From assembly GCA_009760855.2 (NCBI GenBank), contig WPIO01000061.1, forward strand, positions 2,481,578 through 2,545,577: a stretch of DNA of 64,000 bases. Reading direction: 5' to 3'. The first letter of the stretch is position 1. Each line of letters opens with the position of its first letter. The stretch is from Cristatella mucedo (lineage: Eukaryota; Bryozoa; Phylactolaemata; Cristatellidae). The notes under the pieces are model-generated. The model had not been told where the DNA came from. It saw only the letters and a list, made by a program, of their open reading frames with translations, and did no database searches. This document shows, in pieces, positions 54,280-64,000 of this stretch. The position numbers were made by a program, and so were the translations under genes.

Positions 54280-54362
54280 AATGTAAAGAGCCTAGATATA
54301 GAATGAGTTGTATGAGGGCGCTTTATCAAGTGCATTATTATTGTTATTATTATTATTACAGA
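54280..54362 (+). mobile_element. LINE-A 3' tail with (ATT)n
   Basis: GTAAAGAGCCTAGATATAGA, GTATGAGGGCGCTTTATCAA and GTGCATTATTATTGTTATTA. Confidence 0.78.
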
Positions 54363-54394
54363 CTTGAATTTATTACATGCCTAGAATGTTAATT

Positions 54395-54906
54395 CAGAAT
54401 ACAGAGCTTCAGCTTGGCTAACCCTCAGACAAAAAACATGGACATCTTTGTGGCCAACCTCGAAGTTAAAGCGGAAAGCTACTGGCCTTTAAATCGCTGC
54501 ATACCTGACACTGGTGTTGATCATATTTGATTTCACCGAGGCGTATTATCGTATTCCCGTAAGTCTCTTTTATGGGTACATAATTTTTAACTAAAAAAGA
54601 GAAATTTCCTTTTCAATGAGAAGTGAAACTCTCGTCAAACTTCGGTTCGATATATCAATGGAGAATCTCTAAACACTTGGATCATATGACTTAACCGTTC
54701 AGTTAACTAGACCTTCGATGGTGTGCAATAGACTCACGAATCCTTCTCCACATATTAAAGGACAAACATTGCTCATGATGTTTTCCCAATGATAATTTAT
54801 TTATCTTCTCAAAACAAATTCTTTCGCCTAATTTAGGACCAACGAGTTCTGCCGACTTTTTGGGCATGTCAAGGTTTCTCACTAAGTCATCAAGATCAGA
54901 TAACAT
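54395..54906 (-). pseudogene. Decayed copy of a widespread, unnamed invertebrate multicopy protein
   Basis: The minus strand opens with MLSDLDDLVRNLDMPKKSAE and LVGPKLGERICFEKINKL, and after breaks continues with YVPIKETYGN, IIRLGEIKYDQHQCQVCSDL and CPCFLSEG. I recall a protein family present as many uncharacterised paralogues in Hydra, arthropods and other invertebrates that shares the order DDLVRDL-x-LPK-x-SAELLGSRL-x-E, then KETYEN, KY-x-W-x-VCGDLK and FPCFLCLW. The agreement in order and spacing is good. Its wide multicopy spread suggests a mobile element, but I cannot name one. Stops and frameshifts make this copy non-functional. It lies in the intron before exon d. Confidence 0.55.
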
Positions 54907-56231
54907 TAATTAAGGCGTTAAAACATCAAAAACATCTCAGTTCTAATCAACGTCACCTTCAATTTAATTCGTATCAATGTCAGTCCAAATCTTGTCAAGT
55001 GTAGCCGGAACTCAAACCTTATCACTGCGCCGTACAGGTCTCATTACTGACGGCAGATTAAGATATTTAGTTGTATGCTTACTTTTCTTGCTGAAACCGT
55101 TTGCTTTAGTGACGCATAAATAAAAATACGAATAATGATCAGGGAGGGGGTCTCTAAATCCTGGGTACTCAAAATGCATACTCATGGCATGCGTATGCTT
55201 TGACTTTTAGACCATAGTCGCACATTGTTTACACACGGATTGCCTATCGTATCTAAAGCCATGTCCTATGATGATCTCCTAGATGGCATCAAAACTAGGT
55301 GGGATAGCACAGATTGATGAACGAAGTAATCGGTAGCTGCTGCTCTTTTGTTAAGAATCTCCCGTAGCTACCAAGAATATGTGCCAAGAACTCCTACACT
55401 TTCCTGGCACTGTAAATTACAAATATCCATTGTATGAGAGAGCTATACGAACCAAACAAGGATAATTGTTCTATATCCCGTAAAGCACAATGCGTATGTC
55501 CTTAAGTGACCATGCGAGTAAACTTAATGATAGCCGTTATCAATTTGATTAGTGAGTAAAGCTAAATCTCATCGGATAAGAATAAAATCTAACAAACCTA
55601 ACATACTAAAGCGAAGCAAAGTGCTACATAAATGATCATTTGTGCTCTATATTCGGAACATTATACAAATATTCCAGACAACTAATAATATCATTCAGAT
55701 CAGTGTCAACTCGCATCGACTTTTCCAAAATTGCCTTCTTCCTGGGCGAAATCCGGGGCTACATTTTTCCAATCAAAATTTTAGAGGATGTCATTTTTAG
55801 AGAGCTTTAATTGTGTCACCAACTAGCTGGTCTCTAGTACAGAAATATTTTTTCGGGAATGTAATTAAATCTCAAATGAATAGCTAATAGTTTTGCTTGA
55901 AGTTGTCTTTCTCAATATTACAAAACTAACATTTTTACTTCAGCCTTCAATCGCAGCAAAGCTTTTGCGAGTGTAGTTTCGGTGAAAGTTTAAAATAAAT
56001 TTTGAATGTAGCTCCCTTTTTGTAGCTTCAAAGTCAGATCCTCGCTGACCGGCACATTTTTCTCTCACCTCGAACTAGCCAAGCACAGCAGTGGGCTAAG
56101 AAAAACCGCAGAGCAAAATTCCTGTAGATGGCATACATGTTTAGAGATGCAAACTGAACAGTGTAAACAAATGTGGTAACCACCTTCTTGAATCCTATGT
56201 AGCCCTATATATTTTCTAAATGAACTAAAAA
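54907..56231. other. No feature recognised
   Basis: AT-rich intron-like sequence without repeats shared with the rest of the window. Confidence 0.35.
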
Positions 56232-56255
56232 AACACATACACATACGTATATAAG

Positions 56256-56291
<36 letters not shown>

Positions 56292-56330
56292 ATATATACC
56301 TCTGTGTGTACGTGTGCATGCCTGTGATTG
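56232..56330. repeat. (TA)n microsatellite with flanking CA/TG-rich sequence
   Basis: About 13 uninterrupted TA units at 56256-56282, TATGTATG and a second TA block, then TGTGTG-rich sequence. Confidence 0.95.
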
Positions 56331-56582
56331 GGTGTGGGCGCAGATTTAAGTGTTTGTAGAATTTTCCGGGTTACAGCATTGGCTTACTCCTAATCTTATG
56401 CTTAGACAGGGCTTCAACTAACGAAGACATCTAATGTCTTTAAGCCGGATCAGGGATAGACTGTGGCCTCAAAACCTCACCGGAAATAGGCTTCAATCCA
56501 CAATCCTAGCTATGACCACGGCATCTTTACCCACGTTCTGGGAAACTGACATGATATAGGATATGGTATGAATTTATTTCAG

Positions 56583-56651
56583 CAAAAAGATGCAAAGAAA
56601 GCGTCGATGCTGCCGAACAAGGCTCTTAAGAATGCTGTCGGATTAACAGCG
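56583..56651 (+). CDS. Candidate coding exon d of the plus-strand host gene
   Basis: GAATTTATTTCAG precedes 69 nt, 23 codons, symmetric phase 0/0, ending GCG/GTAAGA. The peptide reads QKDAKKASMLPNKALKNA, then VGLTA: basic, Ala/Lys-rich, without hydrophobic core. Entry phase 0 fits the exit of exon c, 8.5 kb upstream. Being symmetric, it could be a cassette exon. No continuation was found before the window ends; the following region is mostly LINE sequence. The short length makes it the weakest member when taken alone; splice sites and phase agreement carry it. Confidence 0.5.
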
Positions 56652-57234
56652 GTAAGAGTATCAATTTATTTTGCATTATAATAGAAATACGATTGCACTG
56701 TTTGAAAGCTTATAATTTGGGAAATCATCTGTAATGTCTGCAGAGCTTAATTTGCATGGCTACTGATTTAGCGAAGTAAATTCGAATACAAAATAACTTA
56801 AATCTATTTTCTGCGGAAATGCTATTGAAAAACTTCTTCCTGTACATGTACCTGCTTATACTCTGCCTGAGGCTTGCGGATGTTACCACCTGAAATTTCT
56901 TAATGCTTTATATTGCGCATCTGTAAAGTGACTCGATAGACATTGTATTACTAGATGGCGCTATAAAAACATGTTACGACGTTTGTTTCTGAAAAAATCA
57001 AGTCTCTGGATAGATTAGTCAGCTATTGCATTAGCTTAGTACCAACTATAATGCATTCGCTGCTTGCTTCTCAACTGAAAGAGAGTTCATGTATTTAATT
57101 ATAAGCTGTCATCTGTGCCTCCCGTGTTAAGTTGTAATGATCAAGATAAAGCTTTTTCAAACTTTACTGGATCCAAAGATTAATTAGTAAAGCACATATG
57201 TATGGCTGCCTCCTAGAAGGTGGTGGTCCTATTT
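56652..57234. other. Intron-like, nothing recognised
   Basis: AT-rich sequence between exon d and the next LINE-A copy. Confidence 0.35.
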
Positions 57235-58650
57235 CAGAAATCATCACTATTCTGCTTATTTTGCTCGATAATTCTTCAGCTTTTGATACTATCGATCGCC
57301 AGATCATTTCTGAGGGCCTCTCGTGTAACCTGGGCGGCACTGGCACTACATTGCAATTGTTCTGACTATTTCTCATTGGGAGGATTCAGAGTTTTGAGCG
57401 AATGGACAAAGATCGTCTGAGTTACCTCTGAAATATGGCATACCTCAGGGCTCCTTGCTAGGACCGGTTTTTTACACGGTTTATATTCTCCCTCTTGCTG
57501 ATGTGATTGCCTATTACAATCTAGGCTTTCTCTTCTATCTGGATGACACTCAGTTGTTCCTTTGCCTTGATCCATCCTAGCCTTCGAGTACCTCCCATTC
57601 TCTCAACTCACTTGCTGCATGTATTGTTGACATCCGAACATGGATGGCAGCAAATTTTCTAAAACTTAACTATGATAAAACTAACTTACTTGTTATGGGC
57701 AAACCCAGGGTAATTCACAAATTGGAAAGGCTGACTCTCAAAATTGGCTCTGCTAGCATATCTCCAGTTGAATAGGTTCAAAAGTCTATGTGTCATATTC
57801 CAAAGCGACCTCTCTTTAGACGACCATAACAGCTCAACAGTCAAATATGCCTATTTTCAGCTCCATAAAATTGCTAAGATTCGGGCTTGTTTAGATAAGG
57901 ATTCCATTTCTAAGTTGGTCCATGCATTCATGACATCCCATCTCAACTTCTGCAACTCACTGCTCGCCGGCCTGCAGGCATGTCCGATCAGGCGATTGCA
58001 GCTGGTGCAAAACTCTGCAGCTAGGCTTGTCTGTCGCGAGCATCGCAGTTGCCACATTACTCCACTTTTCGCCGACCCGCGCTGGATACCAGTCAAGCAA
58101 CAGATTGACTTTAAGTTTTTGTCGCTCAAATTTAGGTCACTTCATTCATTGGCTCCAGCCCATCTCTCAGATATACTCCCCCACCGGGCCAAGCATCGTA
58201 CCACCCGATTTTACGAATAAAACAGTCTACAAATACCCCGTAAAAACCTCAAATCATTTGGAAACCACTCACTTAGTTCGTACACTCCCAAAGCCTGGAA
58301 CTTCCTCCCAACCAGTGTCAGAACATCCACTGACCTGACCACATTTAAAAAGAACTTAAAAACACACCTATTTAGGACAGCATTAAGTGGGTCCCTGTGA
58401 TTCGTCCTTCAGGTGCATATGAGCACTGACACTGTGCATGCTACCACTAACCACATTTGCATGCTGACCCAGTGCATGTCACCCCTAACCACGTTATTCA
58501 TGCTGTTTGTTTATCAAGCATGATTGTACCCACCATTCAATTGCATTTCCCTTTGCAGCAAATGTAAAGCGCCCAGAGCGAGAGATTATGTCCTCTGAGA
58601 ACACTTTATCAAGTGAATTATTATTACTATTATTATTATTATTATTATGG
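57235..58650 (+). mobile_element. LINE-A copy from motif A to (TTA)n, the best-preserved C-terminus
   Basis: LLILLDNSSAFDTIDRQI (motif A), FLFYLDDTQLFLCLDPS (motif C, LDD for ADD), SLCVIFQSDLSLDDHNSS, then a 158-codon open stretch (57744-58220) with KIRACLDKDSISKLVHAFMT, ARLVCREHRSCHITPLF and SLHSLAPAHLSDILPHRAK. It ends with the 3' hairpin (58565-58605) and TTATTATTACTATTATT. It is the reference copy for the family here. Confidence 0.85.
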
Positions 58651-58990
58651 TATAGATTTGAATGGACTATTGCCGGTGTGATTGCCATGCACAATGTAGA
58701 CTTTCATTTTTATGCCGATGAACTAAGATGTACCTTTGCTTTGATCCCTGCCAGCCCTCAAGCACATCAAAGTCTCTCAACTCCCTTGCTGGATGTATTG
58801 ATGACATCTGCACCCGAATGGCTGCTAAGCTTCTTAAATTGAATGATGCAAAAACCAACTTACTAATAATGGAAAAACGACGTGGGATTCAGAAATCGGA
58901 AAGGCTTACGTGGGCATTGCAATACGGGATAGCATGTGCTGCTTGCTAATCCTTCGTTGAGTGTCCTGTCTCACCAGTAATTTGTCACGA
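58651..58990 (+). mobile_element. LINE-A motif C region fragment
   Basis: ATTGCCATGCACAATGTAGA and TTTTATGCCGATGAACT give a broken FHFYADE, followed by PSSTSKSLNSLAGCIDDICT and LLKLNDAKTNLLIM, the LINE-A segment after motif C. Confidence 0.7.
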
Positions 58991-59029
58991 GTCTGCTAGT
59001 AGTACCACAGTTAGTTCCCTGCATTTGAT

Positions 59030-60960
59030 GTCAAAAGACTATAGCCGTGAAGCAAATCGACTGTTGTTCGCAATAATGTTGCATTTAAGTTTTGTGACTG
59101 CAACTGTTAGAAGGCAGGAAGCGATAAAATCAAAGTACAGCTGAGGTTCGTCTGCATAGACGTGAAATCCTAGATTGTGCAGACAAATCACATCAGGGTG
59201 CGTAAGCGTAAAGACGGTGTAAAGAACGGAACCAAACACAGAGCCATGAGTCTTCCACTGCGATGCGAGCTTAACTACTGTAATGTGGTGGTTGTGGTGC
59301 ATAGCAAGATGAGAGGTGGTCAATGATGACTTGATGATAGATAGTATCGAAAGCCGCACACAGATTGAACGAAATAAGCAGAGAAACTCTACTCAAGTCT
59401 GCATTCCTAGGTGAGTCATTATAAATCAAAAGCAGTGTTGACTCTGTGGAGCGATTTAAGCAAATACCCGACTGAAAATTACTATCAAGGTTTTGAAGTT
59501 TTAATATATTAGTTCAGCTGGTACGCTGCGACTCGTTCCAGTCTCTTGGAGAGGAACTGCCGAAATGAGAATGGGTGAACGTTGGTCTAGTTCTCTTGGT
59601 CTATTGCTGCTTTATTTAGTAGGGGCCTGACTACAGCTTTTGAGAAAGGTGTTGGGACGCGACCTGCGGCTAAGGAAATTTGTATTTGGTTAGTTTCACC
59701 GGGCATCAGCAGAGCTATGCTTCGTAGAAGGAAGACAGTCGAAATATTTTCTTGAGAAATAGTGGTCTTACTAGATTGGGATTTGAGGATTAGAAAGAGG
59801 TCACCGGTGGCCTCCTTGAATAAAAAGATTTTAGTGCTGGATGTAATTAAGGAATATGACTCCTGGGAATGTGCCATCCTAGTTAAGGACTTCCTGATCT
59901 TGTCTATCTTTTTGATAACGAAGTTAGAGAATCGATCGGTTACATATTCACAGGCGTGTCTATGTAATGAAGTAACCCGGGAGTGGTTAATGAGATGGTT
60001 GATCCGAGAAACGGCACGCTTTGGTTATGGATTACTGAATAAACAACGTTTTTGACAGAAGCTAAAGTTGAGCGTTGCAAGGAACTATTTTTAAGACTCA
60101 CAGTAGCCTCTGTACCCTGTCGATGGATAGCCAGTCCCAATATCTGATATGCCTTTCAAGCTTGTGCATAGTAAACCTATCAAGTTTAATTTTTTAGGTA
60201 AACTATATGCCATCTGGGTGAGCACAGACAGTGTGCTTAGTGGGACGTAAAAAACACGGTGAATATGTCCGCTAGTTCAGTATTGCAGCTATCTACCAAT
60301 ATTGAAAGGTCAGAAGAGGGAAGGAGCACCAGAGGCGAAGCAGATATTCTCGCACGGACAGCATCGATGTCAATTGTCTTAAGGTTTTTCACGTCACAGG
60401 TTTTCTTAGATGATGAGGCGGATACACACTATATGCTGAGTGGGATCGACGTGTGGGTAGAAAGGCAGAATTAGGTAATCATTGGTATTGATATCATGCA
60501 GCTAGAGGAGAAAATCTGGTCTAATGTGTGACCCCTGATGTTAATAGGGCCATGAACATGAGCAACAAGAGACGACGCAGTGTAAGAAATTTGGTATTGA
60601 AGACATCTGATCATTTATCAAAACAAATTTTACTATCACTCAAAACGAGAGAAGATCTATTTCTTGCACACATAATCAAAATGAAATCAGACAGATCGGA
60701 GATCAGGAAGGAATTAGTTACTGAAGGACAATAGACTACGAAGACCACTGGTAGCTTATTGTCGTGTGATCTCAAGACGATGGATTCCAAAGACTGCTGC
60801 AAGGGGACTGCAAACGGCTCACAATTTTAAGGCGTGCGTGTATTAATAGCCGCTCCACCTCCTGTTTTTATTGATCTAAGCCTGCAGTGGTTGCATCGTA
60901 ATAGTGGGGCAGTGTACCATTCTCGCGAAGTTTCAGTTTCGAGATCGGATCGAGGTCCTT
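59030..60960 (-). mobile_element. LINE-A-like copy, endonuclease and reverse transcriptase part, minus strand
   Basis: On the minus strand, from right to left: ESIVLRSHDNKLPVVFVVYC and SSLVLSDSKICFD (GDFNIHFD-like) of the endonuclease; RNLKTIDIDAVRARI and LSILVDSCNTEL of the linker; AGRVPTPFSKAVVRPLLNKA at the start of the reverse transcriptase (59587-59660); GSVFGSVLYTVF (motif B) and GFHVYADEPQLYF (motif C, second Asp replaced by Glu) near 59140-59240. It is truncated 3' of motif C. It may be a sister subfamily of LINE-A. Confidence 0.75.
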
Positions 60961-60964
60961 TTTA

Positions 60965-61310
60965 ATAATATTAATAATAATAATTCACTTGATAAAGCGC
61001 CCTCAGAGAACTCAATCTCTCTCTAGGCGCTTTACATTTGCTGTAAAGTGAAATGCAATTGAATGGTAAGTAAAATCATGCTTGAAAAACAAACGAATTG
61101 AATAATATGGCTAGGGGTGACATGCACAGGGTCAGCATGCAAATGTGGTTAGTGGCAGCATGCACAGTGTCAGCACGCATAAGCACATCAAGGACGAATC
61201 ACAGGGACTCACTAAATGCTGTCCTAAATAGGTGTGTTTTTAGGTTCCTTTTAAATGTGGTCAGGTCAGGGGATGTTTTGACGCAGGTCGGGAGGGAGTT
61301 CCAGGCTTTG
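60965..61310 (-). mobile_element. LINE-A 3' end, minus strand
   Basis: (AAT)n, CACTTGATAAAGCGCCCTCA, GAACTCAATCTCTCTCTAGG, then the complete 3' UTR to CAGGTCAGGGGATGTTTTGA and TTCCAGGCTTTGG. Confidence 0.85.
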
Positions 61311-61860
61311 GCTTTATGTCACAGTGAACGATTTCTCCGAAAACAGGTGTTAAGTTGGGCAGCTGGAATAAAAGCAGGCCTGATAACCACTAGGTTAGAG
61401 AAATTCGCACCAAAGTTCGATGGTGAACGCATTAGGCCTGTGGTTGTTTTAGTGACATATGACTGTATAGGCCTATGGCATTTATGGCTGTTGGCTTACT
61501 GGCAATGTCAGTTTATTGAGAAGTGGTTTTACAAGTGTCAGTCACCGTGAACAGGAGCAGGTAGTAGGAAGCTGTATGGAGGGCATAACGGCTGTGTGGT
61601 GTAATGGGACGAGTTTTGAAGGAATACACCAAAGTTTAAGCCCCCTTTGCGTCTGCCGTTTGTCTTTTGGCGCATGCTTGGTGTCAAAGTGTCAGCCTAC
61701 AAGCTATTTCAGCGATTTGTGCACTAGCTTTTGTCTACAGCAATGATGCGTGACAATTTCTATGTTGCCAACAACTTGGAAAGTTGGCTTTTGGCCTCAG
61801 AGTGGCTGCTCAAACTGAGCGGTGTCACTTTATGAGTCTGGCGAAAATGTATGCGTAGAA
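61311..61860 (+). mobile_element. Gag-like repeat family C, copy 1, decayed
   Basis: It aligns with 63040-63440: TTTATGGCTG, CAGTTTATTGAG/CAGTTGATTGGG, GGTTTTACAAG, CGTCTGCCGTTTGT, TTTGGCGCATGCTTGGTGT, GTCAGCCTACAAGC. The coding part reads MLGVKVSAYKLFQRFVH, then NFYVANNLESWLLASEWLL with stops. Confidence 0.72.
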
Positions 61861-62099
61861 ATTGATCGTGAAGTTGATGGCTGAGAATAGCAAGACAGCG
61901 AATGGCGTTAGGGGGAATTCCTGGGAGCCATGTGTGAAGTCAGAAACTAGTTCCGCAGCTGAAACGGGTAAATAATCGGAGAATGGCGGCCCGGAGGAAA
62001 AATGTATGGCTCGACGATGCTGAAAATCTGATGCCATACATAGTTGGCACGTTGTTAAAGGACGCGGTGATTGCCTGCCTCCTCTGAAAAGCGATTAAC

Positions 62100-62910
62100 T
62101 ATCCTCCTGCTACAAGCTGCCTCAATTCTAAAAGCTTTTTTCAGAAGACTGCTTCTGCAACCAGCCATTACGTCCAATCACTATCCAAGATTAGGGGCAA
62201 TCTCCCGCAGTTGCTAGTGGAAGATTGAACTAGCTCATTAGTTCTGTCTCAGCTTAATTATTGTGATTCCTTTTGGCTGGGCTGCCAAAGAAAGCGAATG
62301 GGCCACTGCAGCAGACTGTTAATATGGCTGCAAGGCTAGTTAGTATCCAAGTCCTAGTGGTTTTCGCACGTGTCACCTTCGCTAAAAGAGCTAGGATAAC
62401 ATCCGGTTGAGCGACGGATGCCGAGTAAAGTTCTTACACTGACCCACAAGGCCCGCTACGGCTTGGCTCCTTCGTACCTAGCTGAAGTGCTGGGTCAGTT
62501 TCAGCCTGTTCGTACCCTCAGGTCCTGTGTGGAAAATAAATTAGCTGTCCCATTCCTCCGCTTAAAGACAGTTGGCGACAGAAGCTTTAGCTCTGCAGGT
62601 CCTAGACTGTGGAACTCGCTTCCACAATTCTTACGCAACGACATCTACTCTCCAACTGCCGACTATGGCACATCTTTTTCAGCGGTCCTGAACTGCTACT
62701 TCTATGCTACTCACTACCTCAACTGCTCTCCTGACTCTGCTATGCTTCCCACTTTCTCTTTGTTGCGTGAGACGAAGTCTGTTGGCTACCGAATGCGTAC
62801 CGAAAGCCGCTTAGGCTGTGAGTGTGCTATACAAAACTCTCCTGCGTAACACTCACATGGTCTTTATGACTTTGTGGAGTTACTGACGGAGATACATTAC
62901 ATTACATTCG
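62100..62910 (+). mobile_element. LINE-B 3' part with (ATTAC)n
   Basis: Open 62418-62849: VLTLTHKARYGLAPSYLAEV, LAVPFLRLKTVGDRSFSSAG and PRLWNSLPQFLRNDIYSPTA, the conserved C-terminus of this LINE class. The 3' UTR ends GTTACTGACGGAGATACATT and ACATTACATT at about 62906. Confidence 0.85.
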
Positions 62911-63259
62911 TGTGTAGCTATTGTGTATCCTATTCGCACTTCAGCTGTGTTACGATATGCTTGCTTTGCTGTCGTATCTTAGAGAACTGATTAATGTTAG
63001 TGGTCTTAATATTAAGGGTAATGTGATGGCTTATTTATTATGTTACGACTGCACGAGCCAAAGGCGTTTATGGCTGCTGGTCTATGGGCAATTACAGTTG
63101 ATTGGGGATGGTTTTACAAGATTGAGTCACCGAGGACTGGAGCAGGCCGTGGGAATAGTTACGGAGGGGAGAAGGGCTTTGTGGTTTAATATGACGAGTG
63201 TTGGAGGAGTGCTCCAGTGTTTAAGCCGTCCTTAGCGTCTGCCGTTTGTTGTTTGGCGC

Positions 63260-63650
63260 ATGCTTGGTGTTAAAATGTCAGCCTACAAGCGATTTGAGCT
63301 ATTTCGGAATCAACTGATGCCTTCATCAGTCATGCTTGAAAATTTTTATGTTGACAATGACTTGGAAAGTTGGCTGTTGGACTCAGAGCGGCTGCTTGAA
63401 CTGAGCGGTGTCAATCTATCAGTCTGGCAAAAGTTGCTGCCTATCTTCCTGGAAACAAGTGCTTTTGGTGTCAACTTGCACAGGCAAAAGACAATCAAGG
63501 ATGACTTCCTAGTGATTCGAGAGGCTCTGATAACAGAGCGGGCTATCCCTGCCGGTAAAGCACGGCTGTTGCTCGCGGATATGGTCAAAGCTGGTCGAAT
63601 CGCGGATACCAGCAGGAGCCACCGGAAGCGACAGCAACAATCACAGTAAG
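63260..63650 (+). CDS. Gag-like protein of repeat family C
   Basis: The frame is open from 63260 (first codon TTG here; the first ATG encodes the Met of KMSAYKRFELF at about 63275) to TAA at 63647-63649. It reads KMSAYKRFELFRNQLMP, ENFYVDNDLESWLLDSERLL and VWQKLLPIFLETSAFGVNLH, then DDFLVIREALI and AGKARLLLADMVKAG. The helical order F-x(n)-W-LxxxE, LPxFLE-xxA, L-x-EALI is that of retrotransposon Gag capsids of the Ty3 type. The C-terminus probably continues in another frame (EPPEATATITVSVPETEVFQ, about 63615-63675), so a one-base shift near 63610 is likely. The stop overlaps a CACA/GTAAGT donor-like sequence. Confidence 0.5.
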
Positions 63651-63798
63651 TGTGCCGGAGACTGAGGTTTTCCAGGCTCCGACCTTGTGGCACGTGAATA
63701 CGACGATCTACGCTGCAATGCTTTTCAGATGACGACGGTGTCCCACGCCTGGTAGCATTCTGCAAGAGGATGGTCACTTGTGGGGCTGACGCCTACGG

Positions 63799-63958
63799 CA
63801 GAGACCGCAGCGTCTAGCAGAAAGACGTCCAGCAGAGAAGTAGCAGCATTGCAGGAGAAAGGCGACAGCATCAGCCAGAAAGACGGTTATTTCCAACAGA
63901 GAGGCTTCAGCGCCTGACAAAGAGGCGTCAGCATCCGGCAGAGAGCGGACGAAGGCAT
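63799..63958 (+). repeat. Degenerate 21-bp (seven-codon) tandem repeat
   Basis: Successive units begin CAGAAAGA, CAGAGAAG, GAGAAAGG, CAGAAAGA, CAGAGAGG, CAAAGAGG and CAGAGAGC, mostly 21 bp apart. One plus frame reads SREVAALQEKGDSISQKDGY, a Gln/Lys/Arg-Gly/Asp heptad. A stop interrupts it near 63916. Confidence 0.7.
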
Positions 63959-64000
63959 GAGAGGGGTTGGAGTCCACAGAGGTGATGGTGGCGATATCTG

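Larger units (their letters stand above)
62985..64000 (+). mobile_element. Gag-like repeat family C, copy 2, running off the window
   Basis: The leader (63040-63260) is shared with copy 1. The ORF at 63260-63650 and the repeat array at 63799-63958 follow. Copies 1 and 2 flank a LINE-B end, so they are either two insertions or one region duplicated. No LTR boundary, reverse transcriptase or integrase is within the window. Confidence 0.6.

Noticed and set aside
1..64000. CRISPR arrays, bacterial operons, rRNA genes and intact tRNA genes
   Set aside because: None is visible. Spaced direct repeats here are transposon modules, and the tRNA-like segments are SINE heads without a complete cloverleaf.

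Overview
This is eukaryotic, almost certainly metazoan, nuclear DNA. It is AT-rich, crowded with decayed LINE retrotransposons and microsatellites, and it carries short open segments bounded by GT/AG splice signals, so there are no bacterial operons here. I cannot fix the phylum from the sequence. The U2 snRNA fragment and the L2/CR1-like LINEs fit many invertebrates.

Left edge (1-4.9 kb): a GC-rich non-LTR retrotransposon whose ORF1 has four CCHC zinc knuckles and whose ORF2 has a reverse transcriptase followed by a C-terminal restriction-like endonuclease. It ends precisely inside a U2 snRNA gene: bases 4722-4876 are the 3' four-fifths of U2. This is the arrangement of the U2-targeting Utopia lineage. 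ORF1 and ORF2 carry three frame changes, two of them around homopolymer runs. A six-unit array of exactly spaced 45-bp repeats runs across the ORF2 stop codon.

Most of 9-64 kb consists of broken copies of two L2/CR1-like LINE families. LINE-A ends in a small hairpin plus (TTA)n. LINE-B ends in (ATTAC)n. Four copies of a tRNA-derived SINE carry a tail related to the LINE-A 3' end, so they are probably mobilised by LINE-A. Several copies are nested inside others, and two junctions show clear target-site duplications.

Four small exon candidates on the + strand at 29.8, 37.5, 48.0 and 56.6 kb have good splice sites and mutually compatible phases (0, 1, 0). They look like part of one host gene with 7-10 kb introns that house the repeats. 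Its fragment is polar, has tyrosines in YKN and YEN contexts, and could be a receptor tail. A separate minus-strand gene probably begins coding at 8518.

At 50.4-53.7 kb a GC-rich element has long terminal inverted repeats (445 and 325 bp) around a decayed LTR-retrotransposon-type Gag and no visible reverse transcriptase or transposase. It is nested in a LINE-A copy. This is the most unusual structure in the window, together with the U2 insertion. The right edge (61.3-64 kb) holds two copies of another Gag-like repeat, the second running off the window with a 21-bp (seven-codon) repeat array.
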